Below are positions 41,984-49,158 of a DNA stretch of 64,000 bases, in pieces. Each line of letters starts with the position of its first letter. Position 1 is the stretch's first letter. The notes beneath the pieces are model-generated. The model was not told the DNA's origin. It made no database searches and saw only the letters and a list, made by a program, of their open reading frames with translations. The stretch lies in the NCBI RefSeq assembly GCF_003269035.1, contig NZ_QLTK01000018.1, positions 62,001 to 126,000 on the forward strand, in the 5' to 3' direction. The position numbers and the translations under genes are program-made. This DNA is from Paraburkholderia bryophila. GTDB lineage: Bacteria; Pseudomonadota; Gammaproteobacteria; Burkholderiales; Burkholderiaceae.

Positions 41984-42385
41984 ATGATGCTGTTCGACGA
42001 TTTGAGAGACAACGAGTGGGCGCTGGTCGAGGCTTTGTTCTGTGCGGAGCCCGCACGCAGCGAGCGGCGCGGCCGGCCACGCGTGGAAGCACGCGCGGTC
42101 GTCAATGCCGTGCTGTGGGTGCTGTCGACGGGCGAAGGCTGGTCCAAGCTGCCGGGCCGCTATCCGTCGCCGCCGACCTGCCGCCGCCGTTTCGACGAGT
42201 GGCAAGCCGATGGTACGCTCGCCGAAATAGTTAAGCGACTCAACACGAGCGGTCGTGAAGTTTCGCTGCGCGGCCGCATTGGCGCCACCGCGGCGAAGCC
42301 GCCAGCACCGCCGAGCCGTGACCGTCTGCGTGGCGCGTTCTGGACCAATCCGGAATCGTGGCGCGCGCCGGTCAAGATGGCCTGA
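41984..42385 (+). CDS. Orphan DUF4096 (IS5 N-terminal-like) protein 2
   Basis: 133-residue protein dominated by a DUF4096 domain: LRDNEWALVEALFCAEPARS, RRGRPRVEARAVVNAVLWVL and WSKLPGRYPSPPTCRRRFDEW. About 45 non-homologous residues follow. It lacks a DDE domain and there are no IS ends nearby. The ribosome site GAGGTGAAAC is strong. Together with the similar protein at 13300-13749 it suggests a domesticated transposase-derived DNA-binding family rather than a decayed element. A 9-bp GC hairpin (42403-42424) follows the stop. Confidence 0.75.
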   Translation: MMLFDDLRDNEWALVEALFCAEPARSERRGRPRVEARAVVNAVLWVLSTGEGWSKLPGRYPSPPTCRRRFDEWQADGTLAEIVKRLNTSGREVSLRGRIGATAAKPPAPPSRDRLRGAFWTNPESWRAPVKMA

Positions 42386-42678
42386 CGCGAATTGTTTTGC
42401 CTCCGGGCGCCTGCGGGCGCCCGGCGTGTATCTGGGCCGCCGTGCGTCCGTATCGACGTCTGCCGGCTCCGGATGGGCACCGCCCTCGGCGCGCCCACCA
42501 CCGTCGTCCCTTCCCGCCGGGCCAAGCTCGATATCGCGCGACTTCAGACGCCTGAAGCCGCGCGTTTGTTGCGGATGAAACATCCATTTACTATTACTTA
42601 CAGCGTGCTTTCGCAACCCGGCATACCTTATGGCTATGCAAACAGGCCGTGAATCGATCGGCTTGACGGGAGCTCAGC
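42386..42678. other. Intergenic region with hairpin and promoter candidate
   Basis: 293 bp. CCGGGCGCC/GGCGCCCGG (42403-42424) forms a 9-bp stem without a U-run. TTGCGG-N17-TATTAC (42569-42597) is a plausible promoter for the small exported protein gene downstream. Overlapping frames here have no recognisable motif. Confidence 0.45.
42569..42597 (+). promoter_or_regulatory. Putative promoter of the small exported protein gene
   Basis: TTGCGG, a 17-bp spacer and TATTAC, about 80 bp before the ATG at 42679. Confidence 0.4.
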
Positions 42679-42933
42679 ATGAAACCAATGTCACTGCTTC
42701 TGTGCGGCATTGTGATTTCATCAATGGCCGCACCGGCGCTTGCCCAGCAGCGCCCCGAAGGATGGAACTGGCGGCCGGAACGAACGGCCAGCCTGGAAGC
42801 CTGGCAACAGGGTGACGCGCGCGGCCGTGATTTCACGCCGCCGGCGCCGCGTGGCGATCTGCGCGGCGATATCGCCAGTAACGTGCGTGCGCGGCCGGAT
42901 ATGCCGCGTGAGAATGCGCCACGCCGACGTTAA
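42679..42933 (+). CDS. Small exported protein of unknown function
   Basis: 84-residue product with a clear signal peptide (MKPMSLLLCGIVISSMAAPALAQ, cleavage after ALA) and a short, basic, Arg/Pro-rich mature part beginning QQRPEGWNWRPERT and ending ENAPRRR. GGGAGCTCAGC provides the ribosome site. I do not recognise a family. The terminator at 43036-43066 would end its transcript, leaving a ~100-nt 3' region that can fold. Confidence 0.65.
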   Translation: MKPMSLLLCGIVISSMAAPALAQQRPEGWNWRPERTASLEAWQQGDARGRDFTPPAPRGDLRGDIASNVRARPDMPRENAPRRR

Positions 42934-43240
42934 GGCGCGACCGCGTCGTCGAATTGAATCGCTGGGGAACCAGGCGGCATTGCGCTAGTCTGATTTAATG
43001 CCATTAGCACAGCGTGGCAGTAGTAAATCCGGTACGCCCGTATCCTCGCGATACGGGCTTTTTTTTGGGCGATTCCGGGCGGGAGCGGCAAGCACGTAGC
43101 AGCCCACGGCGCCGCGCGGAGCGGGTGAAAGTAGTGTGCAAAAACAGGAGCGCCCCGAGAGTAGGACCGCCGCAGCAATACCGCCACTTCCAGCCGCGCG
43201 AAGCGGCCGGAAAGCAGCGTCAGCGTCCCTGTCTACGGCG
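42934..43240. other. 3' region with terminator, no gene seen
   Basis: 307 bp. GGCATT (42972 area) and AATGCC (about 20 nt later) can pair, followed by the terminator at 43036-43066. The remainder up to the minus-strand gene ending at 43241 shows nothing recognisable. Confidence 0.45.
43036..43066 (+). terminator. Strong intrinsic terminator
   Basis: GCCCGTATC-CTCGC-GATACGGGC (9-bp stem) followed by eight T residues. It ends the 42679 transcript and could also be the 3' end of a small RNA. Confidence 0.88.
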
Positions 43241-43567
43241 CTAGGACCGGAGGACTTCGAGCGCGGCGGCTGGCCGCGTTTCCGCAGGGGTGACGACGTA
43301 GTCGTTCATGCGCTGTGCGGTCCAGCTGAGCAGGCGTTCGTCGTGCGCGAGCCGATTGAATTCGGCTCTGCCCCGCTCGGTGAGCACGGCGATATCGACA
43401 GGTGCGTGAAATCCCGGAGCCGGTGCGACGGTGCGTTGACGAACGGTGTCCATCAGACCCAGCGTGCGAAGATATTGGAAAACACCCGGCCTTCTGGCCC
43501 ATGGGACCTGGCGATATTGCGCCCGCCGCAGCGCTTCAAGTACCGCTTCGTTGGAATACGTGGTCAT
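43241..43567 (-). CDS. Hypothetical 108-residue protein
   Basis: Unrecognised soluble protein beginning MTTYSNEAVLEALRRAQYRQ. The helix pattern and the segment GFHAPVDIAVLTERGRAEFNRL, with a TERG element reminiscent of the LTxxG segment in winged-helix proteins, allow a winged-helix DNA-binding fold, but this is weak. AAGAAGTGAG before the ATG is an acceptable ribosome site. Its 3' end faces the terminator of the 42679 unit. No operon partners are evident. Confidence 0.6.
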   Translation of the reverse strand: MTTYSNEAVLEALRRAQYRQVPWARRPGVFQYLRTLGLMDTVRQRTVAPAPGFHAPVDIAVLTERGRAEFNRLAHDERLLSWTAQRMNDYVVTPAETRPAAALEVLRS

Positions 43568-43763
43568 CTCACTTCTTTCTTAAAGTGCAGCTATGACACA
43601 TTTATGCCCAACACGTCACCGCGCCACCAGTGACGCGCTCAGCACCCGCCCTTGGCTGGAATCTGGCTGCATCTCGTGCGGCCGAATCCGCCAGGTGCTG
43701 CCTGGCCTCGTTTTCGGAACCCCCGTCTGAACGGCATGTTAGCGTTCTGTCCACGAACCGACG

Positions 43764-44552
43764 ATGCAACCGCTGCGGCGCGATAGCAAGCCCGTAGATT
43801 TATCCCGAAAGTCATACGTTACCCCATTTAAATTGATTCTATTCACTTTATTAGCGCTTTTTTTTGCAGCAATCGTGCTATGGAAAGGCGCCCGCCGCCC
43901 CCTTGCCGCCGGCGCGCTCGCCGTGTTCTGGCTGCTCGCCGCAGGCTGGCTTACCGCGCCATTGCTCGACCTCGCGCAGCCACGCGAACAGAGCGCCATC
44001 CCAGCCAGATTTGCGCCGCGCACCGCGATCATTCTGCTCGGCGGCGGCACTCTCTACGACCGCGACCATGTGCTCGTGCCGCCGCACGACGTCCTCGCGC
44101 GTATTGCCGTGAGCGCGCAGAGCTACACCGCCTGCAAGCGCAGCGCGGCCAGTTGCCAGGTGATCGTGAGCGGCGGCAATCCGCAGCGGCATAGCGCGAC
44201 GGAGGCCGATACTTACCTGCCCTATCTGCTGCGCGACCAGGTGCCGCGCGCGGATATCGTGCTGGAAAACACCAGCCGCACGACCTACGAAAACGCCCGC
44301 AACGTGTCGTCCATTCTCAACCGATCGCGCTACGACGCCGTGATACTCGTCACGTCCGCGTATCAGATGCCGCGCGCGCTGCTCGACTTCCAGCGCTTCG
44401 GTCTGGAACCGCAGCCGCTGATCTCGAGCGCACGCCGCGCACAACTCGGTGTACTGCCGCGTTATGACAACCTGGTGAGCGCGGAAACCGCGTTGCATGA
44501 GCTGATCGGCATCGCGCAGTTTTATGTGTATCGCGCGATGGGGTGGTTTTGA
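43764..44552 (+). CDS. YdcF/ElyC-like DUF218 membrane protein
   Basis: 262-residue protein with two N-terminal hydrophobic segments (FKLILFTLLALFFAAIVLW; LAAGALAVFWLLAAGWLTA) and a DUF218 domain: RTAIILLGGGTLYD, CQVIVSGGNPQRHSATEAD, VLENTSRTTYENARNVSSIL and AVILVTSAYQMPRALLDFQR. ElyC and SanA of this family act in envelope (undecaprenyl/peptidoglycan) homeostasis; the role here is by analogy. The start codon lacks a clear ribosome site. It stands alone. Confidence 0.85.
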   Translation: MQPLRRDSKPVDLSRKSYVTPFKLILFTLLALFFAAIVLWKGARRPLAAGALAVFWLLAAGWLTAPLLDLAQPREQSAIPARFAPRTAIILLGGGTLYDRDHVLVPPHDVLARIAVSAQSYTACKRSAASCQVIVSGGNPQRHSATEADTYLPYLLRDQVPRADIVLENTSRTTYENARNVSSILNRSRYDAVILVTSAYQMPRALLDFQRFGLEPQPLISSARRAQLGVLPRYDNLVSAETALHELIGIAQFYVYRAMGWF

Positions 44553-44669
44553 AACGTCGGCGGCAAAACGCGCCGCGTTATTTAGAGATGCGAATATTCG
44601 CGTATCCGCCATGCATCTCGGTGAAGCAGATGGACCTGAATCGTCCCGGGCACGATCTGTTGATGGAAC

Positions 44670-44704
44670 GTAACGAGATGTAACCAATTGTCATTGCAGT
44701 TACA
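44670..44704 (+). promoter_or_regulatory. GTAAC direct and inverted repeats
   Basis: GTAAC at 44670-44674 and 44680-44684 are 10 bp apart, the arrangement typical of OmpR/PhoB-type response regulators. TGTAAC (44679-44684) also forms a perfect inverted repeat with GTTACA (44699-44704). A TAGAAT -10 candidate lies at 44735-44740. Confidence 0.45.
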
Positions 44705-44802
44705 AAAGCATCTGCTGGAGCGGATATTGCTCGCTAGAATGCATTGTCTTTCCGTTTGGACAGGCAAATACTCGGGTCCATAACCACTCTGCGGAGGTAA
44801 CG

Positions 44803-45048
44803 ATGAAGAAAGTGTCCCTGGCGATCCTGGTTTCCCTCAGTGCCGTAACGGGCGCGGCGTATGCGCAGGACAACGGCGTCATGATGAGCACCGATCCGGC
44901 CAAGGCCGCCGACGTCGAACAACGTGCGCAAGATTTGCAAAACCGTCAGCAGGCGATGGAAAGCGCACCGGCCATGCCGATGAAACATCACAAGATGGCT
45001 CCGCATCATCACAAGAAGGCCGCCAAGGCCGACGCCGCCAGTTCGTAA
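44803..45048 (+). CDS. Small exported His/Lys-rich protein
   Basis: 81-residue product with a signal peptide (MKKVSLAILVSLSAVTGAAYA, cleavage before QDNG). The mature part has a short amphipathic segment (AADVEQRAQDLQNRQQAME) and a C-terminal Met/His/Lys-rich stretch (MPMKHHKMAPHHHKK) that could bind metal. GCGGAGGT is a strong ribosome site. A 13-bp-stem terminator follows. Family not recognised; metal or stress role is inference. Confidence 0.75.
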   Translation: MKKVSLAILVSLSAVTGAAYAQDNGVMMSTDPAKAADVEQRAQDLQNRQQAMESAPAMPMKHHKMAPHHHKKAAKADAASS

Positions 45049-45127
45049 GCGCCGCTTCGCTGCACGCATCCGCAGCGGGGATTTTTAGCGCACGACAACC
45101 GTCACCCGCGGCCTCGCCGCGAAGGTG

Positions 45128-45164
45128 AAAAGCCGAAGCCGGCACCGCCGGCTTCGGCTTTTTT
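45128..45164 (+). terminator. Terminator after the His-rich protein gene
   Basis: AGCCGAAGCCGGC and GCCGGCTTCGGCT form a perfect 13-bp stem with an ACC loop, followed by TTTTT; the A-run in front makes it potentially bidirectional. Confidence 0.88.
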
Positions 45165-45284
45165 GTTGTCTAATGGTCCGTCGGCAAAGCCGCGGCGCCT
45201 CGCTGACGGTGTGCTAAAGTCGCGCACCGTCCGGCGCCTGGCCGGACTCCCCTAACCCGTGCGCACCCTGGTGCGGAGGACAGC

Positions 45285-45542
45285 ATGAGCAACATCCAGC
45301 TAGATATCGAATGGACCGAAGCAGCATCGAAAAAAATCGAAAAACTGATGCCGCGCGGCGGTCAGGAAGCGTTTCTGGCGCTGCCGCCCGTCGAATGCCT
45401 GCCGATGGAAGGCGACGTGCTGTTTCTCGGCCCGGACGGCAAGCAGCAACCGTTCATCGTCGCGGAACGCCAGTATCACCATGACGGCGACGCCGACTGG
45501 ACCATCATCCTGATCCTCGACGTCCCGCAAGCCACGCATTAA
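45285..45542 (+). CDS. Hypothetical 85-residue acidic protein
   Basis: Small soluble protein beginning MSNIQLDIEWTEAASKKIEK. LMPRGGQEAFLALPP, a Gly/Asp turn region (EGDVLFLGPDGKQQPFIVAE) and a C-terminal beta-strand (DWTIILILDV) suggest a compact beta-rich domain. GCGGAGGACAGC is a good ribosome site. No family recognised. It converges on the monooxygenase-like gene, 114 nt away. Confidence 0.7.
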   Translation: MSNIQLDIEWTEAASKKIEKLMPRGGQEAFLALPPVECLPMEGDVLFLGPDGKQQPFIVAERQYHHDGDADWTIILILDVPQATH

Positions 45543-45656
45543 ACCCACGCCGTCAACACCAACGGCGAGCGCCGCGCGGCCCCGTTTTCCGGACCGCCAG
45601 CCGCTCGCCGTTGCTTCTGGCGATCGAACGAATCGTTCGATCGCCCGTTCGACCAC

Positions 45657-45947
45657 TTACGCGATCTTCGACACCACGCGAATTTCCGAGTGCTCGACCC
45701 AGTCCGCCACGGCTTGCTTGTACGCCGCGATGTGCGCGGATTTGGCATGCGCCGCCAGCGCCGCCTGACTTTCCCAACGCTCGACGAACACAAACCGGCG
45801 CGGCTCCTGCACGTCGCGATGCAGATCGTACTGAAGCGCGCCCTGCTCTTTGCGCGTCGGTCCGACGATCCCTTCGAGCGCCTGACGCAGTTGCTCTTCA
45901 TAGCCCGGTTTCGCGACCGAGATTGCGACCACTGCGATTTCCGACAT
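45657..45947 (-). CDS. Antibiotic-biosynthesis-monooxygenase (ABM) domain protein
   Basis: 96-residue ferredoxin-like protein of the ABM/YgiN type. From ATG 45947 (MSEIAVVAISVAKPG) it shows EQLRQALEGIVGPTRKEQGA, LQYDLHRDVQEPRRFVFVER-type core (WES following) and HIAAYKQAVADWV. Family members are quinol or aromatic monooxygenases or unassigned dimers; the substrate is unknown. GGAGGTCAGGC gives an ideal ribosome site and rules out the much longer frame from 46490. Confidence 0.85.
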   Translation of the reverse strand: MSEIAVVAISVAKPGYEEQLRQALEGIVGPTRKEQGALQYDLHRDVQEPRRFVFVERWESQAALAAHAKSAHIAAYKQAVADWVEHSEIRVVSKIA

Positions 45948-46510
45948 GCCTGACCTCCAATTGACGAAAAGAAGCAGCAGCATACCCGCCGGGCGTCGAT
46001 CGTGCAGGCGGGCGCCGCGACCCGAAACGACCGCCGGAACCGTCTCGCGTCTCGCCTGACAAAACCGCCTAAGCCCGTTCGTGCCGCCCAAAACGTCTGA
46101 GCACCGTCCTGGCCTAAATTTTGGCGGGTGCCCATTTACCGCGCTGCTACGCTCGGTTTCATACGGACGATTGATTGCGCAACGCGCAAGCTGTCTCCAT
46201 GCGCGGCGAGCACGCCGACAGAGTCGAGCGGATCGCGCGAAATGCGGGCGCGGCAAGCCCGCCGTAAAACGTTGTTGCAAGCGGTTTCGCATGGCCATCA
46301 GTTCGGCCCCCGCTCTGTGATAACCCGCACATTCATGCAAATTGCAAACTGCTAGACTGGTTTGAATACTCCGCCGGAGTCCGGCATGGCTGGCATCGCT
46401 CTGCGCGTTCCTGGGCTGTATCCGTCCTGCCCTGCCGACGAATGGGCTGTGCATCCGTTGCGCGCCGCAGCAGTTTGCGCGCCCCGTCACCTGCTTGCCG
46501 CGATGTCACC
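45948..46510. other. Intergenic region upstream of the EAL gene
   Basis: 563 bp with no supportable gene. TTGCAA-N17-AATACT (46342-46370) is a promoter candidate for the EAL gene. Confidence 0.45.
46342..46370 (+). promoter_or_regulatory. Putative promoter of the EAL gene
   Basis: TTGCAA and AATACT separated by 17 bp; start near 46377. Confidence 0.45.
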
Positions 46511-47845
46511 ATGTCCGCTCTCGTGCCCGCCTTTATGCCCGCGTCTATGCCAAGCGTCAGCGAAGTGACTCTGAGCGGCCTGCTGCCGCATCTGGTCCGG
46601 GACGAGTCCGGCTGGACCGCGACGTGGCGTGCCTTGACGCTGCATAGCGTGTTCCAGCCCGTGCTGTCGGTCACGCATCAGTGCGTGGTGGGTTACGAGG
46701 GCTTGCTGCGCGCGTTCGATCCGGTCGGCCTGCCGGTCTCGCCGGAAGTACTGTTCTCCGGCACCCGCTCCGCCGCCGACGCGCGCGAACTCGACCGCAT
46801 CGCGCGCTGCCTGCATGTGGCCAATTTCATGGAGCAAGGCATCAGCACCGGCTGGCTGTTTTTGAATACGCGTCCGCAGGTGTTCGAAACGGGTTGGCCG
46901 CAGCGTACTTTTATCGATGAACTGTCGGCGCATTTCGGCCTGCCGCAGGAACGCATCGTGATCGAGGTGCTGGAGCAACCCGCCGACGACGAATCCGCCG
47001 TCGCCAGCATGCTCGCCGCGTCGCAACCACGCGATTTCCTGATCGCGATCGACGACTTCGGCACCGGCTTTTCGAACTTCGATCGCGTGTGGCGCTTCCG
47101 TCCGGACATCGTCAAGCTCGACCGTTCGCTGGTGGCGCGCGCGGGCAAGCGCGAAGGCGACGATTCGATGATCAGCCATCTGATCGCGATGCTGCATCAG
47201 TCCGGCACGCTGGTGCTGGCCGAAGGCGTCGAGACCGACGAAGAACTGATGATCCTGATGCAGGCCGACGTCGATTTCGTGCAAGGTTTCTGGCTCGGTC
47301 AGCCGAAGGGATCGGTACAGGCGGCCTGCGCCAAAGTACCGGCACTGATCGAGTCGATGTGGACCAAGTTCGCCGCTTACGAACGCCAGCATGCGGGCCA
47401 CCAGCGCCTCGGTTTCGAAGGTTTCGCGGAAAGCGTGCTGGCCGCCGTCGATACGTTCAAAACCACCGGCGATCTGCGTCAGGCGGCGCAAAAGATCTGG
47501 CATCTGAGCGAAGCGCGCCGGGTGTTCGTGACCGACGGTCAGGGCGAGCAAACCCAGCCTTCGGTCACCGCCGCCTCGGTGCCGCCACCGCCGCTGCGGC
47601 TCGCGCCGCTCTATACCGAGACGCGCAGCAACTGGTCGCGGCGCGCCTATTTCAAACACGCGCTCGCCGCGCCGGGCCGCGTTGCGATGATGGGTCCGCA
47701 TTATTCGCTGGCTGACGGTCAGGACTGCTATACCGCGGCGATTGCGTTCGAGCGCGACGGCGCGACGCATGTGCTGTGTGTCGACTTCGTGCCGATCGCG
47801 ACTCCGGTGGATGTGCGTCATGGCGGGCGCGGCGGTAAGCGGTAG
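46511..47845 (+). CDS. EAL-domain cyclic-di-GMP phosphodiesterase-like protein
   Basis: 444-residue cytosolic protein. The EAL domain (about residues 45-285) has VVGYEGLLR at the EAL motif position (E retained), LNTRP, VIEVLEQP, AIDDFGTGFSNF (metal-binding DD), VKLDRSL (K), AEGVETDEEL (E) and VQGFWLGQP. The metal and catalytic residues I can check are present, so it is probably an active c-di-GMP phosphodiesterase. About 150 C-terminal residues form a separate domain (KFAAYERQHAG onward, ending in FERDGATHVLCVDFVP) that may sense a ligand. The start is uncertain: ATG 46442 is also in frame and no ribosome site is clear for either. Confidence 0.88.
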   Translation: MSALVPAFMPASMPSVSEVTLSGLLPHLVRDESGWTATWRALTLHSVFQPVLSVTHQCVVGYEGLLRAFDPVGLPVSPEVLFSGTRSAADARELDRIARCLHVANFMEQGISTGWLFLNTRPQVFETGWPQRTFIDELSAHFGLPQERIVIEVLEQPADDESAVASMLAASQPRDFLIAIDDFGTGFSNFDRVWRFRPDIVKLDRSLVARAGKREGDDSMISHLIAMLHQSGTLVLAEGVETDEELMILMQADVDFVQGFWLGQPKGSVQAACAKVPALIESMWTKFAAYERQHAGHQRLGFEGFAESVLAAVDTFKTTGDLRQAAQKIWHLSEARRVFVTDGQGEQTQPSVTAASVPPPPLRLAPLYTETRSNWSRRAYFKHALAAPGRVAMMGPHYSLADGQDCYTAAIAFERDGATHVLCVDFVPIATPVDVRHGGRGGKR

Positions 47846-47946
47846 TCGCGGTAGTTAGTCGCGCTGCCTGGTCGACCTGAAGCGCGGCGGGTTTGCCCGT
47901 CTAGCCGCCCACCGACACGTTAGTCGCGTCACCCAACCCACGCCAA

Positions 47947-48351
47947 TCACTCCTCCACGCGTCCGCGGCCGGATTTGATCTCGCTGCGTTTCGCCTTGCC
48001 GTCGAGGCGCCGCCGATTCGATGCGCGCGTGGGCCGGGTTGCAACCCGCGGCTTGCGCGTCACGCTGACGCTCTCGATCAACTCATCGAGCCGCGCCAGC
48101 GCCGCCGCGCGATTCATATCTTGCGTGCGATGCTCCTGCGCCTTGATGATCACCACGCCGTCGCGCGTGAGGCGATGATCGGACAGCGCGAGCAGACGCA
48201 TTTTCAACACCTCCGGCAACGACGAAGCCTGCACGTCGAAACGCAGATGAATGGCGCTCGACACCTTGTTGACGTTCTGCCCGCCCGCGCCTTGCGCGCG
48301 CACGGCAGTCAACTCGATTTCGTTCGGCGGGATCGGATAGCGGGAAGTCAT
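47947..48351 (-). CDS. arfB: Alternative ribosome-rescue factor ArfB (YaeJ)
   Basis: 134-residue peptidyl-tRNA hydrolase that frees stalled ribosomes. The class I release-factor motif GGQ lies in AQGAGGQNVNKVSSAIHL near residue 24; the C-terminal tail is basic (RPTRASNRRRLDGKAKRSEI), as needed to enter the mRNA channel. It lacks codon-recognition domains, which separates it from PrfA/PrfB. It is isolated, between the EAL gene and a divergent membrane protein gene. Confidence 0.93.
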   Translation of the reverse strand: MTSRYPIPPNEIELTAVRAQGAGGQNVNKVSSAIHLRFDVQASSLPEVLKMRLLALSDHRLTRDGVVIIKAQEHRTQDMNRAAALARLDELIESVSVTRKPRVATRPTRASNRRRLDGKAKRSEIKSGRGRVEE

Positions 48352-48516
48352 GAGGCGAGTCTGGGCAAAGAGACGTCAGTGTACACAGCGAGGCGCGCGG
48401 CGCGCAGCCTGTCACGGGCTACGGACTATCGGACACGAGCGCCGATGCGAAAAACTATTTGCGTCGACGCACCCGGTTCGCGGATACTGCGCTCTCCGCT
48501 TACAGCGTAAATTCAT

Positions 48517-49158
48517 ATGAAACTCCGTCCGGGTTTTGTGCTGGAACTGGTGGTCAATTTTCTGCTGCCGTGGCTCGTGTACCGGTATTCGCATCCGCAG
48601 CTCGGTGAAACCGGCGCGCTGATCGCCTCCGCGGTGCCGCCGATCCTCTGGAGCCTGATCGAACTGGTGCGCTTCCGGCGCGTCGACGCGCTCAGCGTGA
48701 TCGTCGTCGCCGGCATCGTGCTGTCGATCGGCGCCATGGCGCTGGGCGGCAGTCCGCGCATGCTGCTGTTGCGCGAGTCGCTGGTGTCCGGCGCGATCGG
48801 CGTGGCGTTTCTGCTCTCTCTGCCAATGCGCCGTCCGCTGATTTTTTACCTCGCGCGCGCCAGTGTCGCGCGTGAAATGGAAGGCGGCGCCGCGCGCTTC
48901 GAAGCGTTGATGCAGGAACGGCCGGGCCTGCCGGCCGCGCTACGCATGATGACGCTGGTGTGGGGCGTCGGCCTGACCGGCGAAACGGCGCTCAGATCGT
49001 GGATGGCGCTGACGTGGCCGATCGAGCGCTTCCTGGTGGTGTCGCCATTCATCGGCTATGGCATTTACGGCGCGCTAACGGCCTGGACCGTGTGGTACCG
49101 CAAGAGCCTGCGCAAACGCAGCGAAGCAGGCGTACCGGCGGACGGCATGACAGGCTGA
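48517..49158 (+). CDS. VC0807-like integral membrane protein
   Basis: 213-residue inner-membrane protein with about six hydrophobic segments (FVLELVVNFLLPWLVYRY; LSVIVVAGIVLSIGAMALGG; VSGAIGVAFLLSLPM; RMMTLVWGVGLTGETALRSW). The overall pattern matches the VC0807 family of unknown function. No ribosome site is clear. Its end is 1 nt from the recD stop on the other strand. Confidence 0.75.
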   Translation: MKLRPGFVLELVVNFLLPWLVYRYSHPQLGETGALIASAVPPILWSLIELVRFRRVDALSVIVVAGIVLSIGAMALGGSPRMLLLRESLVSGAIGVAFLLSLPMRRPLIFYLARASVAREMEGGAARFEALMQERPGLPAALRMMTLVWGVGLTGETALRSWMALTWPIERFLVVSPFIGYGIYGALTAWTVWYRKSLRKRSEAGVPADGMTG

